In this document: in pieces, positions 11,851 to 22,865 of the stretch
How positions within the stretch are numbered: position 1 is the first letter of the stretch
Layout of the letters: each line of letters begins with the position of its first letter
NCBI GenBank assembly: GCA_024305745.1
Contig: JAHRBS010000004.1
Coordinates: 4,774,001 to 4,838,000, forward strand
Length of the DNA stretch: 64,000 nucleotides
Direction: 5' to 3'
DNA from: Polyporus tsugae
Taxonomy: Eukaryota > Basidiomycota > Agaricomycetes > Polyporales > Polyporaceae
Translations under genes and position numbers: made by a program
The notes under the pieces: model-generated
Seen by the model: only the letters and a program-made list of their open reading frames with translations
Databases searched by the model: none
What the model was told of the DNA's origin: nothing

Positions 11851-12243
11851 TGGCGATTCAATATTGCAATGCTGTTGGTGCGCACCTTTGTTCGCCGCTC
11901 GGCTCGTCGGGTGGTTGTTATCTTCCTTTGGCTGTCGCTCTTGCTCTCGTGTTTGCCGCTTTCGTCGCTGTCATTATGTAGGAATTATAATTAAGTTACT
12001 TCGTCAGGCGGGAAGACATTTGAACCCCCTCGAGGTGTGGTGAGGTTTTTTTGAATTTGTTCCTTCCACCTTCGTGTTGTCGTGTCTCCATCCGTGGTCA
12101 TGTTATCAATAACATTCAAACGTTGACTCCATGGAATGGCGAGCAAGGCATTACCCGTATTGACAGACAGAATGCAATAGTAGGAACGGCATGAACCCGG
12201 GTAGCTGACCAGTCCCATAGATATAATACAAATACGAGAGGCG
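11851..12243. other. 3' flank of MAU2, no gene
   Basis: Contains the MAU2 3' untranslated region; T-rich, no open frame with recognisable content. Confidence 0.5.
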
Positions 12244-12582
12244 CTACGATTCCTTCAACCCTACATACGATGCCTCCTCCAGAGTCCGGCTGTCAGCCAC
12301 CCACCGCCGCTCCTCCTCCCGCGCAAGCGCGAAGACCGACACCAAGTCAGCTACCTTCCACCAGCGGCGTTTTACCTCTTGCACGTCCTTGACGCCCTCC
12401 AACCCCATGGGGAAGAACACTGGCTCTTCGGTGTCCGGATCGACGGTGTAGTTCGTGGCCGCGCCTTCCACGCACGCGCTGCCCGTTCCGCGCCGACGAG
12501 GAGGGACGACTCCGGGGACCCTCCTGAAGCCACACTGGGAATCGCATAGGAGAGGCAATGGTGAGTCTAAGGTTCTGAGCAT
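12244..12582 (-). CDS. unknown small protein, family copy A
   Basis: 112 codons, not recognised. It shares the block RRRGxGxxCxEGAAT (about residues 28-47) with the frames at 14668-14946 and about 41670-41930, and a looser block GLEGVKDVQEVKRRWWK that aligns with GFESFEDTEEVNMRWHG there. So it belongs to the same small family, with a copy at the outer edge and another further inside the same inverted-repeat arm. The first 30 codons overlap the outermost part of the repeat. No signal peptide, membrane segment or known domain is evident. It could be an exon of a larger or broken gene. Confidence 0.3.
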   Translation of the reverse strand: MLRTLDSPLPLLCDSQCGFRRVPGVVPPRRRGTGSACVEGAATNYTVDPDTEEPVFFPMGLEGVKDVQEVKRRWWKVADLVSVFALAREEERRWVADSRTLEEASYVGLKES

Positions 12583-12720
12583 CTTCTTGGACCGTCACAC
12601 CTGCTTGCTGTGCTAATTTAATAAACACAGGGTGGTCTACTACAGTGGCTGCGGCGAAGGTCACTGCCGGGAGTCCTCCGAATTCGTGCACGTTTGCCAG
12701 ACGGTTCGGTTTCAATTGGT

Positions 12721-13600
12721 AGCGTATCGAGTCAGGTCTCGAATTTCATACATTAACCATTAACCTCGCTCCAGACACCTGGCATCCTCGTGTGAGTGTC
12801 CGTGGATCATCGATCAATCCTCAGGCTCACATGCAACCCGAGCCGCGCCGTAGGCACGTGACTCCAATCTGTTGTACCACGTCTTTGCGTGCGAGTCTCA
12901 AGCTCAAGGCCGCGCGGAGTCGGGTAGTAGAAATCTAGAGGCAGATTGACTCGGATTTCCCCTCCCGCTCTCTCGACCGTTTGGATTCCTTTAGTGCCGT
13001 GATATCCACTGCCAGTGGTTGTTTGTATCTTCCAGCATTGACCGCGTGGAACCGTACTCGGACGTTCTTTGTCCCACAGTAGCCATACTCACCGCCGTCG
13101 GTACCCACAGCATGTTGATGGTGAGATGGCTAGGCGGGTGGGTCTTAACTTTATCGTGGTTCGGGACCGAGCGTTGAGCGGCGCAAAAGGGCTTCTGTTA
13201 AATTCGGAAATCACATACAAGGCACGTATCCGTCAAACATGCGCGTCGAAGCGTACATCAACCTCTCGTATTGACACATACGCACAGTGATCATCAACGC
13301 GCTGCCCTTCTTCCGACATGGGTCGGGACCCTGACGTGTCTCCCAAACTTGTTCAACCGCGCACGTTCTCCAGCCTCGCCCGTTGACTCCGACATTCCAG
13401 CAACCCATTCAGACGTAACTACGGCTCGACTGAGTCACATCGTCTTCATACGGTAGGCAATAACCCTCCGAAGCAGCGTCTACGACGCCAGCCCAGATGG
13501 TATAAAAGGGCCCTCTTGTTCACCACGGCCCTCACCGCTCTCCTTCACTCGAGCTCGCGGCAACACCACCTCCATCCTCTCCCCTCATCCCATCCCAGAC
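12721..13600. other. upstream region of LysM gene, left copy
   Basis: Gene-free, about 0.9 kb, almost identical to the mirrored right copy (one amino-acid-level difference seen in one shadow frame over 13069-13290, plus small indels further out). Holds the LysM promoter, including a TATA box at 13501. Confidence 0.6.
13501..13508 (+). promoter_or_regulatory. TATA box of LysM gene, left copy
   Basis: TATAAAAG, 100 nt upstream of the ATG at 13601, followed by a pyrimidine-rich leader. The same box occurs in the mirrored copy. Confidence 0.6.
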
Positions 13601-14297
13601 ATGTTCTCGCGCTCTGCCCTCGCCGCCGTCGTCCTAGCTGCCGTTTGCGGCTGTGAGTCCCTTTTACCCGAGCTGTCGCTCTCCAGTATGCTGACCGACA
13701 CCGTTGCAGCCGTGACCGCAGTCTCGAACTGCGCCCGCAACTACACCGTCGTCTCCGGCGACACGTGCGACGGCATCTCCGCCAAGGAGAACGTGTCGAC
13801 GTCAGTCCGACCCGAACCGGGTCTGTGCTGTTTGGTTTCTTGCCCGTGCTGACCGGCCACTCGTCACGATAGCTACCAGCTGGCGACCGTGAACAACGCG
13901 ACCGTCGACGCGTCCTGCGACAACTTGTTTATAGGAGAGGTACGCCGTGTCCGGCCCTCGTATCCCGAATAGCAATTGATCCCGACGTTTATGCCACTCT
14001 CTGCCACAGTCACTGTGCCTCGGGATCGTGGGGCAGGACTGCGAGGTGACTCACGTCGTCGCCTCCGGGGACAACTGCGTAGCCATCGCACAGGCTGCCG
14101 GGACGACGGACGACATCCTCCTCGCGAACAACCCCAACGTGAACAGCGACTGTTCGAACATCTACCCGGGAGAGGTACGTGCCCTCTCTGTCTGTGCAGA
14201 AATTATGTTGTTGACTCAACCTTTTGTTCTCTCGCCGCTACAGGTGTTGTGCACGGCGGACGACATTATTGTGGTCAGCTCCACCTCGACCGCTTGA
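13601..14297 (+). CDS. secreted two-LysM protein, left copy
   Basis: Five exons: 13601-13652, 13710-13800, 13873-13939, 14010-14174, 14244-14297; total 429 nt, in frame, 142 codons. A signal peptide (MFSRSALAAVVLAAVCG) is followed by two LysM modules, NYTVVSGDTCDGIS...GESLCLG and THVVASGDNCVAIA...GEVLC, each with the V-x-SGD-x-C start and NP/NN plus GE-x-LC end, and with paired cysteines. The protein is small and has no catalytic domain, so it is LysM-effector-like. Such proteins bind chitin oligomers at the cell surface and can shield hyphae or mask chitin from hosts or bacteria; which role applies is not shown. Intron positions fall between repeating module units. Identical to the copy at 42298-42994. 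Confidence 0.88.
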
Positions 14298-14667
14298 GAT
14301 GATTACACGGAGCACACATGTATTTTATGCTCTGGAAATACATCCATGCACTTGCCATGCCAGCGGGAAACTGCAGTATTGATCTGAACTGGGTCAATAT
14401 ATAGCACAGTCGGTAAGATGCGATGGGAAAGTCCATACACGGAGATGTTGAGCGTTAGGTGTCAAATGCAGAAGAAAACGAAATGAGAACTCCATAGGGA
14501 TCTAGACCCTCCTCTAGATCCGTTATGCCCGGTGCACGAGTTGACGATTGAGGACTTGTTTGTGGCCTTTGCTCACGCTGATATCGTACAGTTCCCATCG
14601 GCGAGAGAACGAGCGTCATCAAGCCATTGCAAGTCCCTTCTCCGTTCCCCGAGGTGATCGTACCCCC
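14298..14667. other. LysM 3' flank, no gene
   Basis: Intergenic and mirrored in the right arm. No coding content is supported. Confidence 0.5.
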
Positions 14668-14946
14668 TCATCCGCCATCTCGTCTCCTCACCCCTGCACT
14701 CCCTCCGTCGCCGTCCGACGCTGTCCAGCCGCCGGGCCACCGCCGCTCCTGCTCCCCGCACCCATGCGTGCGAAACCCGTGCCACCGCATATTCACCTCC
14801 TCCGTATCCTCGAAGCTCTCGAATCCCGGGCACACAGCGCGGATCATCTCTTCCCGACTGGACTCGCCGAAGGAGCACGATACGTCCCGCAGGTGCGGGA
14901 ACCGGCGCGCCGACAGCACCGGCGTGGCTGCGCCTTCCGCGCACAC
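14668..14946 (-). pseudogene. unknown family copy B, 3' part, cut from its 5' part by Copia
   Basis: Frame with RRRGxGxVCAEGAATP, LSARRFPHLRDVSCSFGES and GFESFEDTEEVNMRW, one residue or so different from the right-arm copy. In the right arm the matching sequence continues upstream into HALRAATGICRPSR...SDAQPPKYQSP; here that upstream part lies beyond the Copia element at 20706-21000. A 4-bp deletion next to the insertion also removes a GTAAGT present in the right copy. Function unknown; family membership with the 12244 frame rests on shared short blocks. Confidence 0.4.
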
Positions 14947-14987
14947 CCTGCCCGATCCGCGCCGACGAGGAGGGAGGGCTGGATGCT

Positions 14988-14992
14988 GCCAG
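14988..14992. repeat. Copia target-site duplication, left
   Basis: GCCAG, repeated directly at 20706-20710 and present once at the matching site of the right arm (41603-41607, reverse complement CTGGC). Confidence 0.9.
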
Positions 14993-15360
14993 TATAGAAC
15001 AGTAACTCAGTCAGGGCATGTATACGCGGGACTGATATCGCATTGATATGTACCTATAGAACAGTAACTAATGATACAGTTAGTTAGGATAACGAAGGAT
15101 GTGGTAGTCGCAGGGATGCTCACCTCAGTCAGGGCGTGTATACGCGGGACTGAGGTGAGCTGTACATCAGAATCAGCTATAAGTACATCTAGTCATAACA
15201 AGACAATCACAAGACAAGACAGATACACAAGATAATCGGAGACAAGAAAGAAACCGAATACAACGTACGAGGAACAAGCCGCCAGCCAAGACACCACGAG
15301 CCGAGACGCGTCGTCGTCAGTCTCGTGCTCCCGCTTGCCCGACTCCTCCAATCTCCAACA
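14993..15360 (-). repeat. Copia 3' LTR
   Basis: 368 bp, same length as the other LTR; differences noted at a CATGTATAC/CGTGTATAC, a CCAAGACA/CCGAGACA and a TCGTCGTCAG/TCGTTGTCAG site. Contains two copies of the motif CAGTCAGGGCNTGTATACGC. Confidence 0.93.
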
Positions 15361-15369
15361 CTCCCCCTT
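15361..15369 (-). other. Copia polypurine tract
   Basis: AAGGGGGAG in element orientation, directly abutting the 3' LTR, as expected for the plus-strand primer of reverse transcription. Confidence 0.75.
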
Positions 15370-15699
15370 GTTGAACCCGGGGGCAAAGCCCACACCGGGC
15401 AGCAACTCTAGCGGAAGCTCCGCATACTCACCTGGAGGGGTTGTTGAGGCTTGTTAAGTGATGATGGTGGTAGGGTGTAAAGAACTGTCTGTATTGGGGG
15501 CTCTGGGGAGCTGTATATATACTACTAGATTATATAAGAACTGTACAGTAGCATACATGGTGCACAGTCGAGCTGTGCGTGATTATCATAGACGAGGCTA
15601 TGAGTAATCTGGCATGTGTGACAACTGGCGCTATGGCGGTGTCACAGCCTAGCGGCTATGTTGGCTGCCAGCGCTTGGCAGTGCCGCGCTCAACACCCC

Positions 15700-18600
15700 T
15701 CAAGCGGGCGCGAGTCCGAGCGCGGACGCGAAGTGCTTGACCTTCACGGAAGGGAGCACCTTCGTCAGGATGTCGGCTGTCTGATCGTCCGTGGGGCAGT
15801 AGATGAGTCGGATGGAGCCAGCCTCGATGGAGTAGCGGATGAAGTGATAGCGAATGTCGATGTGTTTCATTCGGGCGTGGTAGGAGCCGTCTTTGGTAAG
15901 CGCAATCACGGCCTGGTTGTCGCCATGGAGGGTGGTGGGCTCGGAGAGCGGGCGGAAGACCTCACCGATGAGGCGCCGCAGCCAGGTAGCCTCCTTCGCG
16001 GCGTGCGTGGCGGCGACGTACTCGGACTCAGCTGTCGAGAGTGTGACAAGCTCCTGCTTCTTCAAAGCCCATGAGACTGCTCCACCGTCGACGAGAAAAA
16101 CATACCCGGTAATAGCCCGCCTGTGCTCCTGCGAGGACCCATCCGCGTCCACAAATCCCTCCAGCCCGTCCTTCCCACCGCCGTACACCAGCGAGAGGTG
16201 CCGCGTGCCCAACAAATACCTGAACACCCTCTTCACCACCTCCCAGTGCGTCCATCCCGGGTTCTCCGAGTACTGCGCGAGTGTCGAGACGGCGAATGCA
16301 ATGTCAGGCCGTATGCCCATGGCTGCGTACATGAGGGCGCCGATCACCTCGTGGTACGGGACGCGCTTCATGCGCGCAACGTCAAATGCACTCTCGGGGC
16401 ACTGCATCTTCGAGAGTTGCAGGTGGGGGTCCATCAGCGTGGAGATAGGCTTCAAGTCGTCGAAATTGAAACGGGTGATGATAGAATCAATATAGGAGTG
16501 CTGAGAAAGTGCGAGAGTGCGTGCTTCGAGGTCGCGCGTGACCTTGATGCCGAGGATCCAGCTGACCGGTCCCAGATCGGTGAGCTTGTAGTGTTTGCTG
16601 AGATGAGTCTTGTACGAGTTGTTGAGAGGACCCGAGTCGCCAGTGATGATGCAGTCGTCAACGTGGACTGCCAAGACTACCAGATGATCATCCTCGCACT
16701 TGAAGAAGACCCCATAGTCAGCTTCGGCGCGCTTGAAGCCTAGGTCAGCGAGTGCAGAGCACAGCGTCTCATACCATTTGCGACCACCCTGCTTCAGCCC
16801 GTATAACGCCTTCTTGAGCTTCAGGACATACTTGCGGCGGTCGGCAAACTCGTGGTGAGGTGGCTGCTCGAGGTAGACGTCCTCGTTGAGCATCGAGTTG
16901 AGGTAGGCATTCGAGAAGTCGAATGTGTCCACCGGCCAGCCGTTGCGTGTAGCGATGGCGAAGATGGTACAGATGGAAGCGAGCTTGGCAACTGGAGCGA
17001 ACGTGTCGGTGTAGTCGACGCCGTAGACCTGAGTGAAACCGCGTGCAATGAGGCGCGCCTTGTACTTGTCGATCTCGCCGGCGGAGTTCTTCTTGATGTG
17101 GAGAACCCATTTCGAGTCGACGACGTTGACGCTGCCGTCGGTGGGACGTTCAATAAGTTCCCAGGTGCCGTTGGCCTTGAGGGCGTAAAGCTCAGCTTGG
17201 ATGGCTTCCTGCCACTTGGGCCAGTCCGGGTGCTTCTTGGCTTCCGCATACGTCAGGTCCAGGCACTCAGCTTCTCCCATTGCAGTCGCCATCACCAGCT
17301 CAACCATCTCCCAGTCCTCTCGCTCCTCCTGTGCCACCAACACAAATCCTTCCTCGTCCTCGACCTCCTCGACTGTCACCTTCCTCGATCCCTCCTGCAT
17401 CCCTTTCGGCAACACCCTCCCGCTCTTTCATCCACCCACAGTCCCTTCACCGCACCTCAGCCGCTGCACGTACTCCGACTCCTTTTGGACACGCTTCGGC
17501 CGCTCGTTCACGGTCTCAAACCGTTCTCCGAGGACGTCCTTCGCCGCAACAGGCTTCGGGTCGCTGGATGGATGGGAGGTAGGGGGATTGGCGGCAGGAG
17601 GCTCGAGTTCGAGAGGCGGAGGTTCGTTGTTCGAGATATCGGGGATTGGCTGCAATGACGGCGTGGAAGCACGCTCGCCCAGGTGAGTTCCAGCTCCAGG
17701 TTCATTGTCATCCCTCTCCCCCTCGAGCGGCACCACGACGTTGACGTCAATGATGTTGAAACGAACACTCTGTTCGACCGTGACGATACGGCGGTCCGGC
17801 CAGTAGATGCGGTGCGCATCGGAGGGCTCGTCCCAGCCCACCCAGCGCGCGATCCGGGCACGGTCTGCAAGTTTGGAGCCACCGGGGGTGTGAACGTGCA
17901 CCTCGCAACCCCAGGGATGGAGGTGTGAGATGGTGGGCTTTGTGCCCCAGAACACCTCGTGCGGCGTCTTGCCATCGAGGGCGCGCGTCGGCGTGCAGTT
18001 TTTCGTGTAGACCGCGTAGTTCAGGGCCTCGCCCCACAGCGCGTTCGGCAGCCCGCTGTCGTGCAGCATGGCATGCACCTTCTCGAAGTGCGTGCGGTTG
18101 GCTCGCTCGCCGACGCCGTTGTACTCAGGCATGTCGTGCGCCGTGAGCTTGCGGATCGTGCCATGCGCTGCAAGGTGATCCGAGAATTCGAGCGAGAGAT
18201 ACTCGCCGCCGCGGTCGGAGTGCAAGCACCTGATCTGGATGCCCTTCTGGGTGCGGTAGAAGGCTTCAACCTTCTTGTAAGAGTCGAACGTCTCGTCCTT
18301 GGCACGTTGGAGGTGGACCATGGTGTACCGACTATGGTCATTGATGAACAGCAAGTTGTAGCGGCGGCGCCCGAGTGTCTTGGTGGGCGCGGGGCCCCAG
18401 ACATCGGAATGAACCTCACCGCCAACCTCGGTGGCACACGGGCAAACACGTTCCTTTGCTATTGTCTTCCGCGTCATCTTGCCCGCCTCGCATGCATCGC
18501 AGACAGTCGGTTTGCTTCCAGGGATCAGGCTGACCCCCTTCAACAGGCCCCTCGTAATCGCATCGCGCGCAGCGTCATATGCGATATGACCCAGCATCCG

Positions 18601-20261
18601 GTGCGCTTCGTCGAGCGTGACAGCACGTGTCTTCGTCGGCTCGTCCTCCTCACGCTCCCCCTCAAGGGTCGGCATGGCCTCCTCATCACGACGCATAGTC
18701 GTATGGTACAGCCCTCGCACAAGCGGAATAGAGGCAACAACGTCCCGATCAGAGTTCGAGACCCAGCAGCCCTTTGGAAGGAACGTGACCGTGGACCCGG
18801 CCAACACAATGCGGCCAATGGACACAAGCGTGACGTCCATCGCTGGCGCGTGAAGGACGTTCCAGAGAAGGATATGCGTGGTCTCGGTGCCATCCTCGTT
18901 GCATGGGATGGTAATCCACATATCGCCACGGCCGACACCTCGGAAAGTATGGTTATCGGCCGCATTGATGTGCTTGGGCGTGATCGGGCGGTAGGTGACG
19001 AAATGGTGGATGTGCGGGGACATATGGCTGGTGGCGCCTGAGTCGAAGATGACCTCTTCGTCCTCAGTCGGAGGGTTGCTTGCGAGCATTGCGCCATGGT
19101 GAGTGGTGAAGTCCGCATTGAAGTCGTCGCCATTGTCGCTGTCACTGTCCACCTCAGATGAAGAGTCCGAGACAGACTGGAGATCGGGGAGGGAGTCCGT
19201 GTCTGAGTCTGGCGCGGTGCACACGTACCACGCCTCGTCCTTGTCCTTCTCGGACGCTGTCGAGGCCTTGTCCTTGGGCTTCTCCTTGTCCTTCGGACCC
19301 TGACCCTCCTTGCCGCCGCCGGGCGCCCAGCAGTCGGACTTGTAGTGGCCGCGCTTCTTACAGTTGAAGCATTCCACATTCTTCTTCTTCCCCTTTCCGC
19401 CCTTGTCGTTTGCTGACAACGCGACGTCACCAGAATCACCGCCCGAGCGTCCCGACTTGGTCCGCAGGGCATGGCAATTGTACTCGTCCGTCAAGGCGGC
19501 CATCAGCTGCTCCGGCATCAAGACGGTGCCAGTAACAGTCGACGTAGCGGTTAGGGAGGAGACATAGGTTTCAAACGAGGTCGGCATGGAGCCGAGGATG
19601 ATTGCGTAGAAGTTGTCGTCCTCGGGGGTATGGCCCATCGCAGCGAGGTCCTCGTACATGGTTCGAAGCTTCTGAAGTGCGCTCTGATGTCGGCCTTTTC
19701 CCCACAGTGTTGCTCCTGCAGCCTCCGGCGCAGGTCGAGCGAAATCATGCGCGAACGGCGCTCGAATTCCGCAGCCAATGCCGACCAGATCTCGCGCACA
19801 GTTCCTTTGGCGCGGACCTTCATGAATAGTGAGTCCGGGATCGTGCTCGCGATGAGCTGCTTGACGACTGCCTCGCCCTTCTTCCAGGTAGCCAACCCGG
19901 CCAGATACGTCTCCTGTGCGGGATCCGGCACCACGCCAGGACCCGGGGTACTGCCAACGGGAGCTGTAGCCACTGTCCTGCCACCACCGGTTGCTCCGGC
20001 AGCAGCGGCGTCTGCTCCCCCTCCAGCACCAGTGGTAGCACCGGCCACACCTGCAGCCGGGCCTCCCCCCTGAGCCGTGACGTTTCCCCCCGCCATAGAA
20101 GGCGGTGCAACAGGTTGGACGGACGTACCGTCGAGATGACCCACAAGACCCTTCGCGTCTGCCGCCCAGGTAAGCCGCTCCTTGTAGAGCACCCAGTTGG
20201 CACCGCCGACGTCGAGTTTCGGCACGCGAACGTGATTGTCACCGAGCTTGATCGAGGACAT
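15700..20261 (-). pseudogene. Copia gag-pol, one frameshift and one stop
   Basis: Starts MSSIKLGDNHVRVPKL. Gag (UBN2/retrotran_gag_2 type) runs to about 19680, where a single missing base shifts the frame inside a conserved stretch; the correct frame is picked up immediately (KLRTMYEDLAAMG). Then come the zinc knuckle CFNCKKRGHYKSDC, protease FDSGATSHM, GAG-pre-integrase and integrase (SDVWGP, HSDRGGEY, NGVGERANRT), an in-frame TGA at 17430-17428, then reverse transcriptase (ALYGLKQ, HVDDCIITGD) and RNase H (STAESEYVA, ADILTK). The usual ADW/ADG-type RNase H position reads DADGS. Stop at 15700. Nearly full length, so it may be mobile in trans. Confidence 0.9.
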
Positions 20262-20322
20262 GATGTGGGAAGATGCGAGAGACGTGTCATTTGAATTTTT
20301 GTACAGGGAGTCCGCCTAGAAG

Positions 20323-20337
20323 GCAGGGCTCATAACC
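20323..20337 (-). other. Copia primer-binding site, half-tRNA initiator Met type
   Basis: The plus strand reads GCAGGGCTCATAACC directly against the LTR edge. This equals the anticodon arm of eukaryotic initiator tRNA-Met (anticodon CAT in the CTCATAA loop), not its 3' end. Copia-group elements are known to prime from a 5' half of this tRNA cut in the anticodon loop. Confidence 0.75.
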
Positions 20338-20705
20338 TATAGAACAGTAACTCAGTCAGGGCGTGTATACGCGGGACTGATATCGCATTGATATGTACCT
20401 ATAGAACAGTAACTAATGATACAGTTAGTTAGGATAACGAAGGATGTGGTAGTCGCAGGGATGCTCACCTCAGTCAGGGCGTGTATACGCGGGACTGAGG
20501 TGAGCTGTACATCAGAATCAGCTATAAGTACATCTAGTCATAACAAGACAATCACAAGACAAGACAGATACACAAGATAATCGGAGACAAGAAAGAAACC
20601 GAATACAACGTACGAGGAACAAGCCGCCAGCCGAGACACCACGAGCCGAGACGCGTCGTTGTCAGTCTCGTGCTCCCGCTTGCCCGACTCCTCCAATCTC
20701 CAACA
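20338..20705 (-). repeat. Copia 5' LTR
   Basis: 368 bp, upstream LTR in element orientation; begins TGTTGGAGAT at 20705 and ends at 20338 next to the primer-binding site. Confidence 0.93.
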
Positions 20706-21000
20706 GCCAGTACTAGTGTGGGGCCGGTGCTGGTCATGTTGGTACTGCCTGGCGCTTCGCTCAGAGTATTGTCCGGATCTGACGTCGGTACTGGTGCCTG
20801 CCTGCCAGTGGGAGACTGATACTTCGGGGGCTGCGCGTCACTAGTACTAGCCGGGACGCCGAGACGGGAGGGCCTACAGATGCCAGTGGCCGCGCGCAGA
20901 GCGTGGTACCCCCCACTTCCCCACTCGCCCCACTGGAGACTCGAGTGCCGAGAGGCCGTGGCGCTGGCAAGGCACGGTTCGTATGCAGTCAAGATGCTGT
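20706..21000 (-). pseudogene. unknown family copy B, 5' part
   Basis: Counterpart of right-arm 41300-41600. Reads HALRAATGICRPSRLGV and ASTSDAQPPKYQSPTGR, low in hydrophobic residues and rich in Pro/Ser/Thr; not recognised. Separated from its 3' part (14668-14946) by the Copia element. Begins with the right copy of the GCCAG duplication. Confidence 0.35.
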
Positions 21001-21286
21001 GCCACTGGCATGCCGGACATGAGATGTTGATCCAGAACAGCTACAGTGGCCAGTTAGCTTATGTGGACCGCATCAGCAAATAACTCACCTGCTGCGTGAC
21101 AGATTTTGATGGTGCAGAAAGACGTTAAGTTTGATTGGGAAGCGCATACATGGCAACTGATATGATACAGCAATAGGTGGCAAATGCAGCGATTAGGCGG
21201 CAGGAGTCTAAGAAAGTGTCTTACTAGTGGTGTCCAAGTCGCGGGTTTCATACCGACGCCCCCCCCCCCAGGCCTCCGATCGCTGT
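21001..21286. other. gap between unknown family copy and F-box pseudogene
   Basis: Has a C(11)-like homopolymer around 21259-21269 and no coding content. Less similar to the right arm than the LysM section. Confidence 0.4.
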
Positions 21287-22240
21287 CTACGAGATAGATA
21301 TCCCACCCGCCCTGCACACGTCCAAAAGGCGAGTGTCAAGACCGTCAGGGAGGGTGTGAAACCCCTCGAGTGAGACCTTCTTTAGACAGTGCCCCGTCTG
21401 CATCGCGTGCGTCACATACTCGAGGAGGGCCTCACAGTACCTGGGCAGCCGTCCACCCCGAGGAGCGTGAATCTCAAGCAACTGGAGAGTAGCGGGAAGG
21501 CGGTGGAAAAGCGCGCTCGAATGCACAGCCGAGGAAAGGGAGAGCGTTTCGAGAGAGGAGAGGCGGAGGACGACCTCGTCCATGAACTCTGTTTCGATCG
21601 AATGGTTCCGGATCCGTTGAGCGAAAGACAAACGCAACTTTTTCAAAGTCGGCGCCATCTGTCGAAAGACGGTTATCAACCCGTCGGGGACGCCCGCGGG
21701 CATATAGAAGAAGCTGAGGCTTTCGAGCTACGGTGCCGACACCATGAGAGAGAGGAACCGGTCGATGGATGCGTCGGGAGGGAGGAAGGAGTGGACAGCG
21801 GCGACTTTGAGCTTTGGAAATGCACCAGCCACCCCTGCAGTATGTATGAAGGAGTCGACGTAACCATCAAAATGCAAGGCGAGGTGTTCGAGCAGAGGGA
21901 AGGCTGTGATGCATTGCAGAGTGTCTGGCTGGCAGCCATTGAGGAAAAGGCGCCGCACCCTATGGACAGCAGGTGTCCGAACCAAAGCAGCCTCAGGTTG
22001 CCAGGATCCGGATCGAGCATGTTCATGCCAGCTAAGGTGGAGGTGTAACAGCGCGTCTGGTGGTATGCGGCTGATCCAGTCTAGAAGCTCTGCTGGGGGC
22101 GATTCTCCTGCGACATGCATGCCTGTCGCTGGCGGGATCCATGCCGGTTTGGAGAGCGACTGTGTGGAAGGAGATTGGTCTTCCGATGGGGGCTCAGAGT
22201 ATTCGCGTTGGACCTCTACAAAGATCCGCTGTAAACCGCA
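21287..22240 (-). pseudogene. F-box/LRR pseudogene, left-arm copy
   Basis: A continuous frame reads LRRIFVEVQ (end of the first F-box helix) then jumps to LLDWISRIPPDALLHLHLSW and leucine-rich strands, ending CRAGGIS-I-S. The middle of the F-box (the CRRW block) is missing, no ATG precedes the frame, and a TAG at 21728-21730 interrupts it (VSAP, stop, LESLSFF). The right-arm copy has the same missing block and the same TAG, so the gene was dead before the arms parted or was made alike later. Its 5' region was then cut by the CACTA element. Confidence 0.75.
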
Positions 22241-22322
22241 GATGGGTGATAGATGTCAGCCCCCGGAAAGCATACACCGTACAGAGCGGACAAACAATTG
22301 GTATCATCCGGGTGTTGATATG

Positions 22323-22326
22323 AGAA
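22323..22326. repeat. CACTA target-site duplication, left
   Basis: AGAA, repeated directly at 34793-34796 and present once in the right arm (GAGAATCGGGTCGC in reverse complement near 39990). Confidence 0.8.
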
Positions 22327-22349
22327 CACTACACGCCTAGAACTTCATG
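22327..22349 (+). repeat. CACTA terminal inverted repeat, left
   Basis: Starts CACTACACGCC; matches the right end at 19 of 23 positions. Confidence 0.85.
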
Positions 22350-22560
22350 GTTTCCATGAAGTTGACCACAAATTGACTTCGGGGGGTTCATGAAGTCACG
22401 TCGGGGCACCACAAAGATGGGTGTGTTCATAACTTCGTGAAAAACTTCGTGATAAATCACGAAGTTGTTCGGAGGGCTTGAACTTTGTGGTACCATGTAG
22501 TATCTTCGTAATGCCCCGATGTAGATATTCCACGGCCGGGTCGGCGCAGCTGCGCAATTG
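22350..22560 (+). repeat. CACTA subterminal repeats, left
   Basis: Several copies in both orientations of a short motif around ACTTCGTG / ACTTCATG / ATCTTCG within about 200 bp. Such arrays are the usual transposase-binding zone of CACTA elements. Confidence 0.6.
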
Positions 22561-22865
22561 GGCTCGTATAGAATAAATTTACTTGCTTATGCGCAACTGG
22601 GGCTCTCACGACTTCCTTACAGATGTCAATAAATGATAATTGGGCTATTAACCCCACCATCATAGGCTATAGAGCGAATAGTAGGAGTTACACAAGTGGT
22701 TGAAATGACTGTAAGACTGTTCAAGGAGTGACTAGGGTGAGATATAAATACGAATGCGCAATCAGGCTGGCCAGCGCGCAGGTCAGCATCGAATATCCCA
22801 TGCCGGCCACTGAAGTTACATACGTATGAGCGGCGATATGGCGCCTACGTCACCCAATACACTCT

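Larger units (their letters stand above)
14993..20705 (-). mobile_element. Copia (Ty1) LTR retrotransposon, near-intact
   Basis: 5713 bp, transcribed on the minus strand. Two 368-bp LTRs begin TGTTGGAGAT and end TTCTATA in element orientation and differ at only three positions that I could find. Domain order is gag, CCHC knuckle, protease, integrase, reverse transcriptase, RNase H, which is the Copia order. It has a primer-binding site, a polypurine tract and a 5-bp target duplication. Damage is light: a 1-nt deletion in gag and one in-frame TGA between integrase and reverse transcriptase. It sits inside the unknown family copy B of the left arm and is absent from the right arm. Confidence 0.95.

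Noticed and set aside
17959..19041. 360-codon open frame on the plus strand
   Set aside because: Antisense of the Copia integrase region.
19600..19700. Programmed frameshift in Copia gag
   Set aside because: The shift falls inside a conserved gag stretch and one missing base explains it; no slippery heptamer at a domain boundary.
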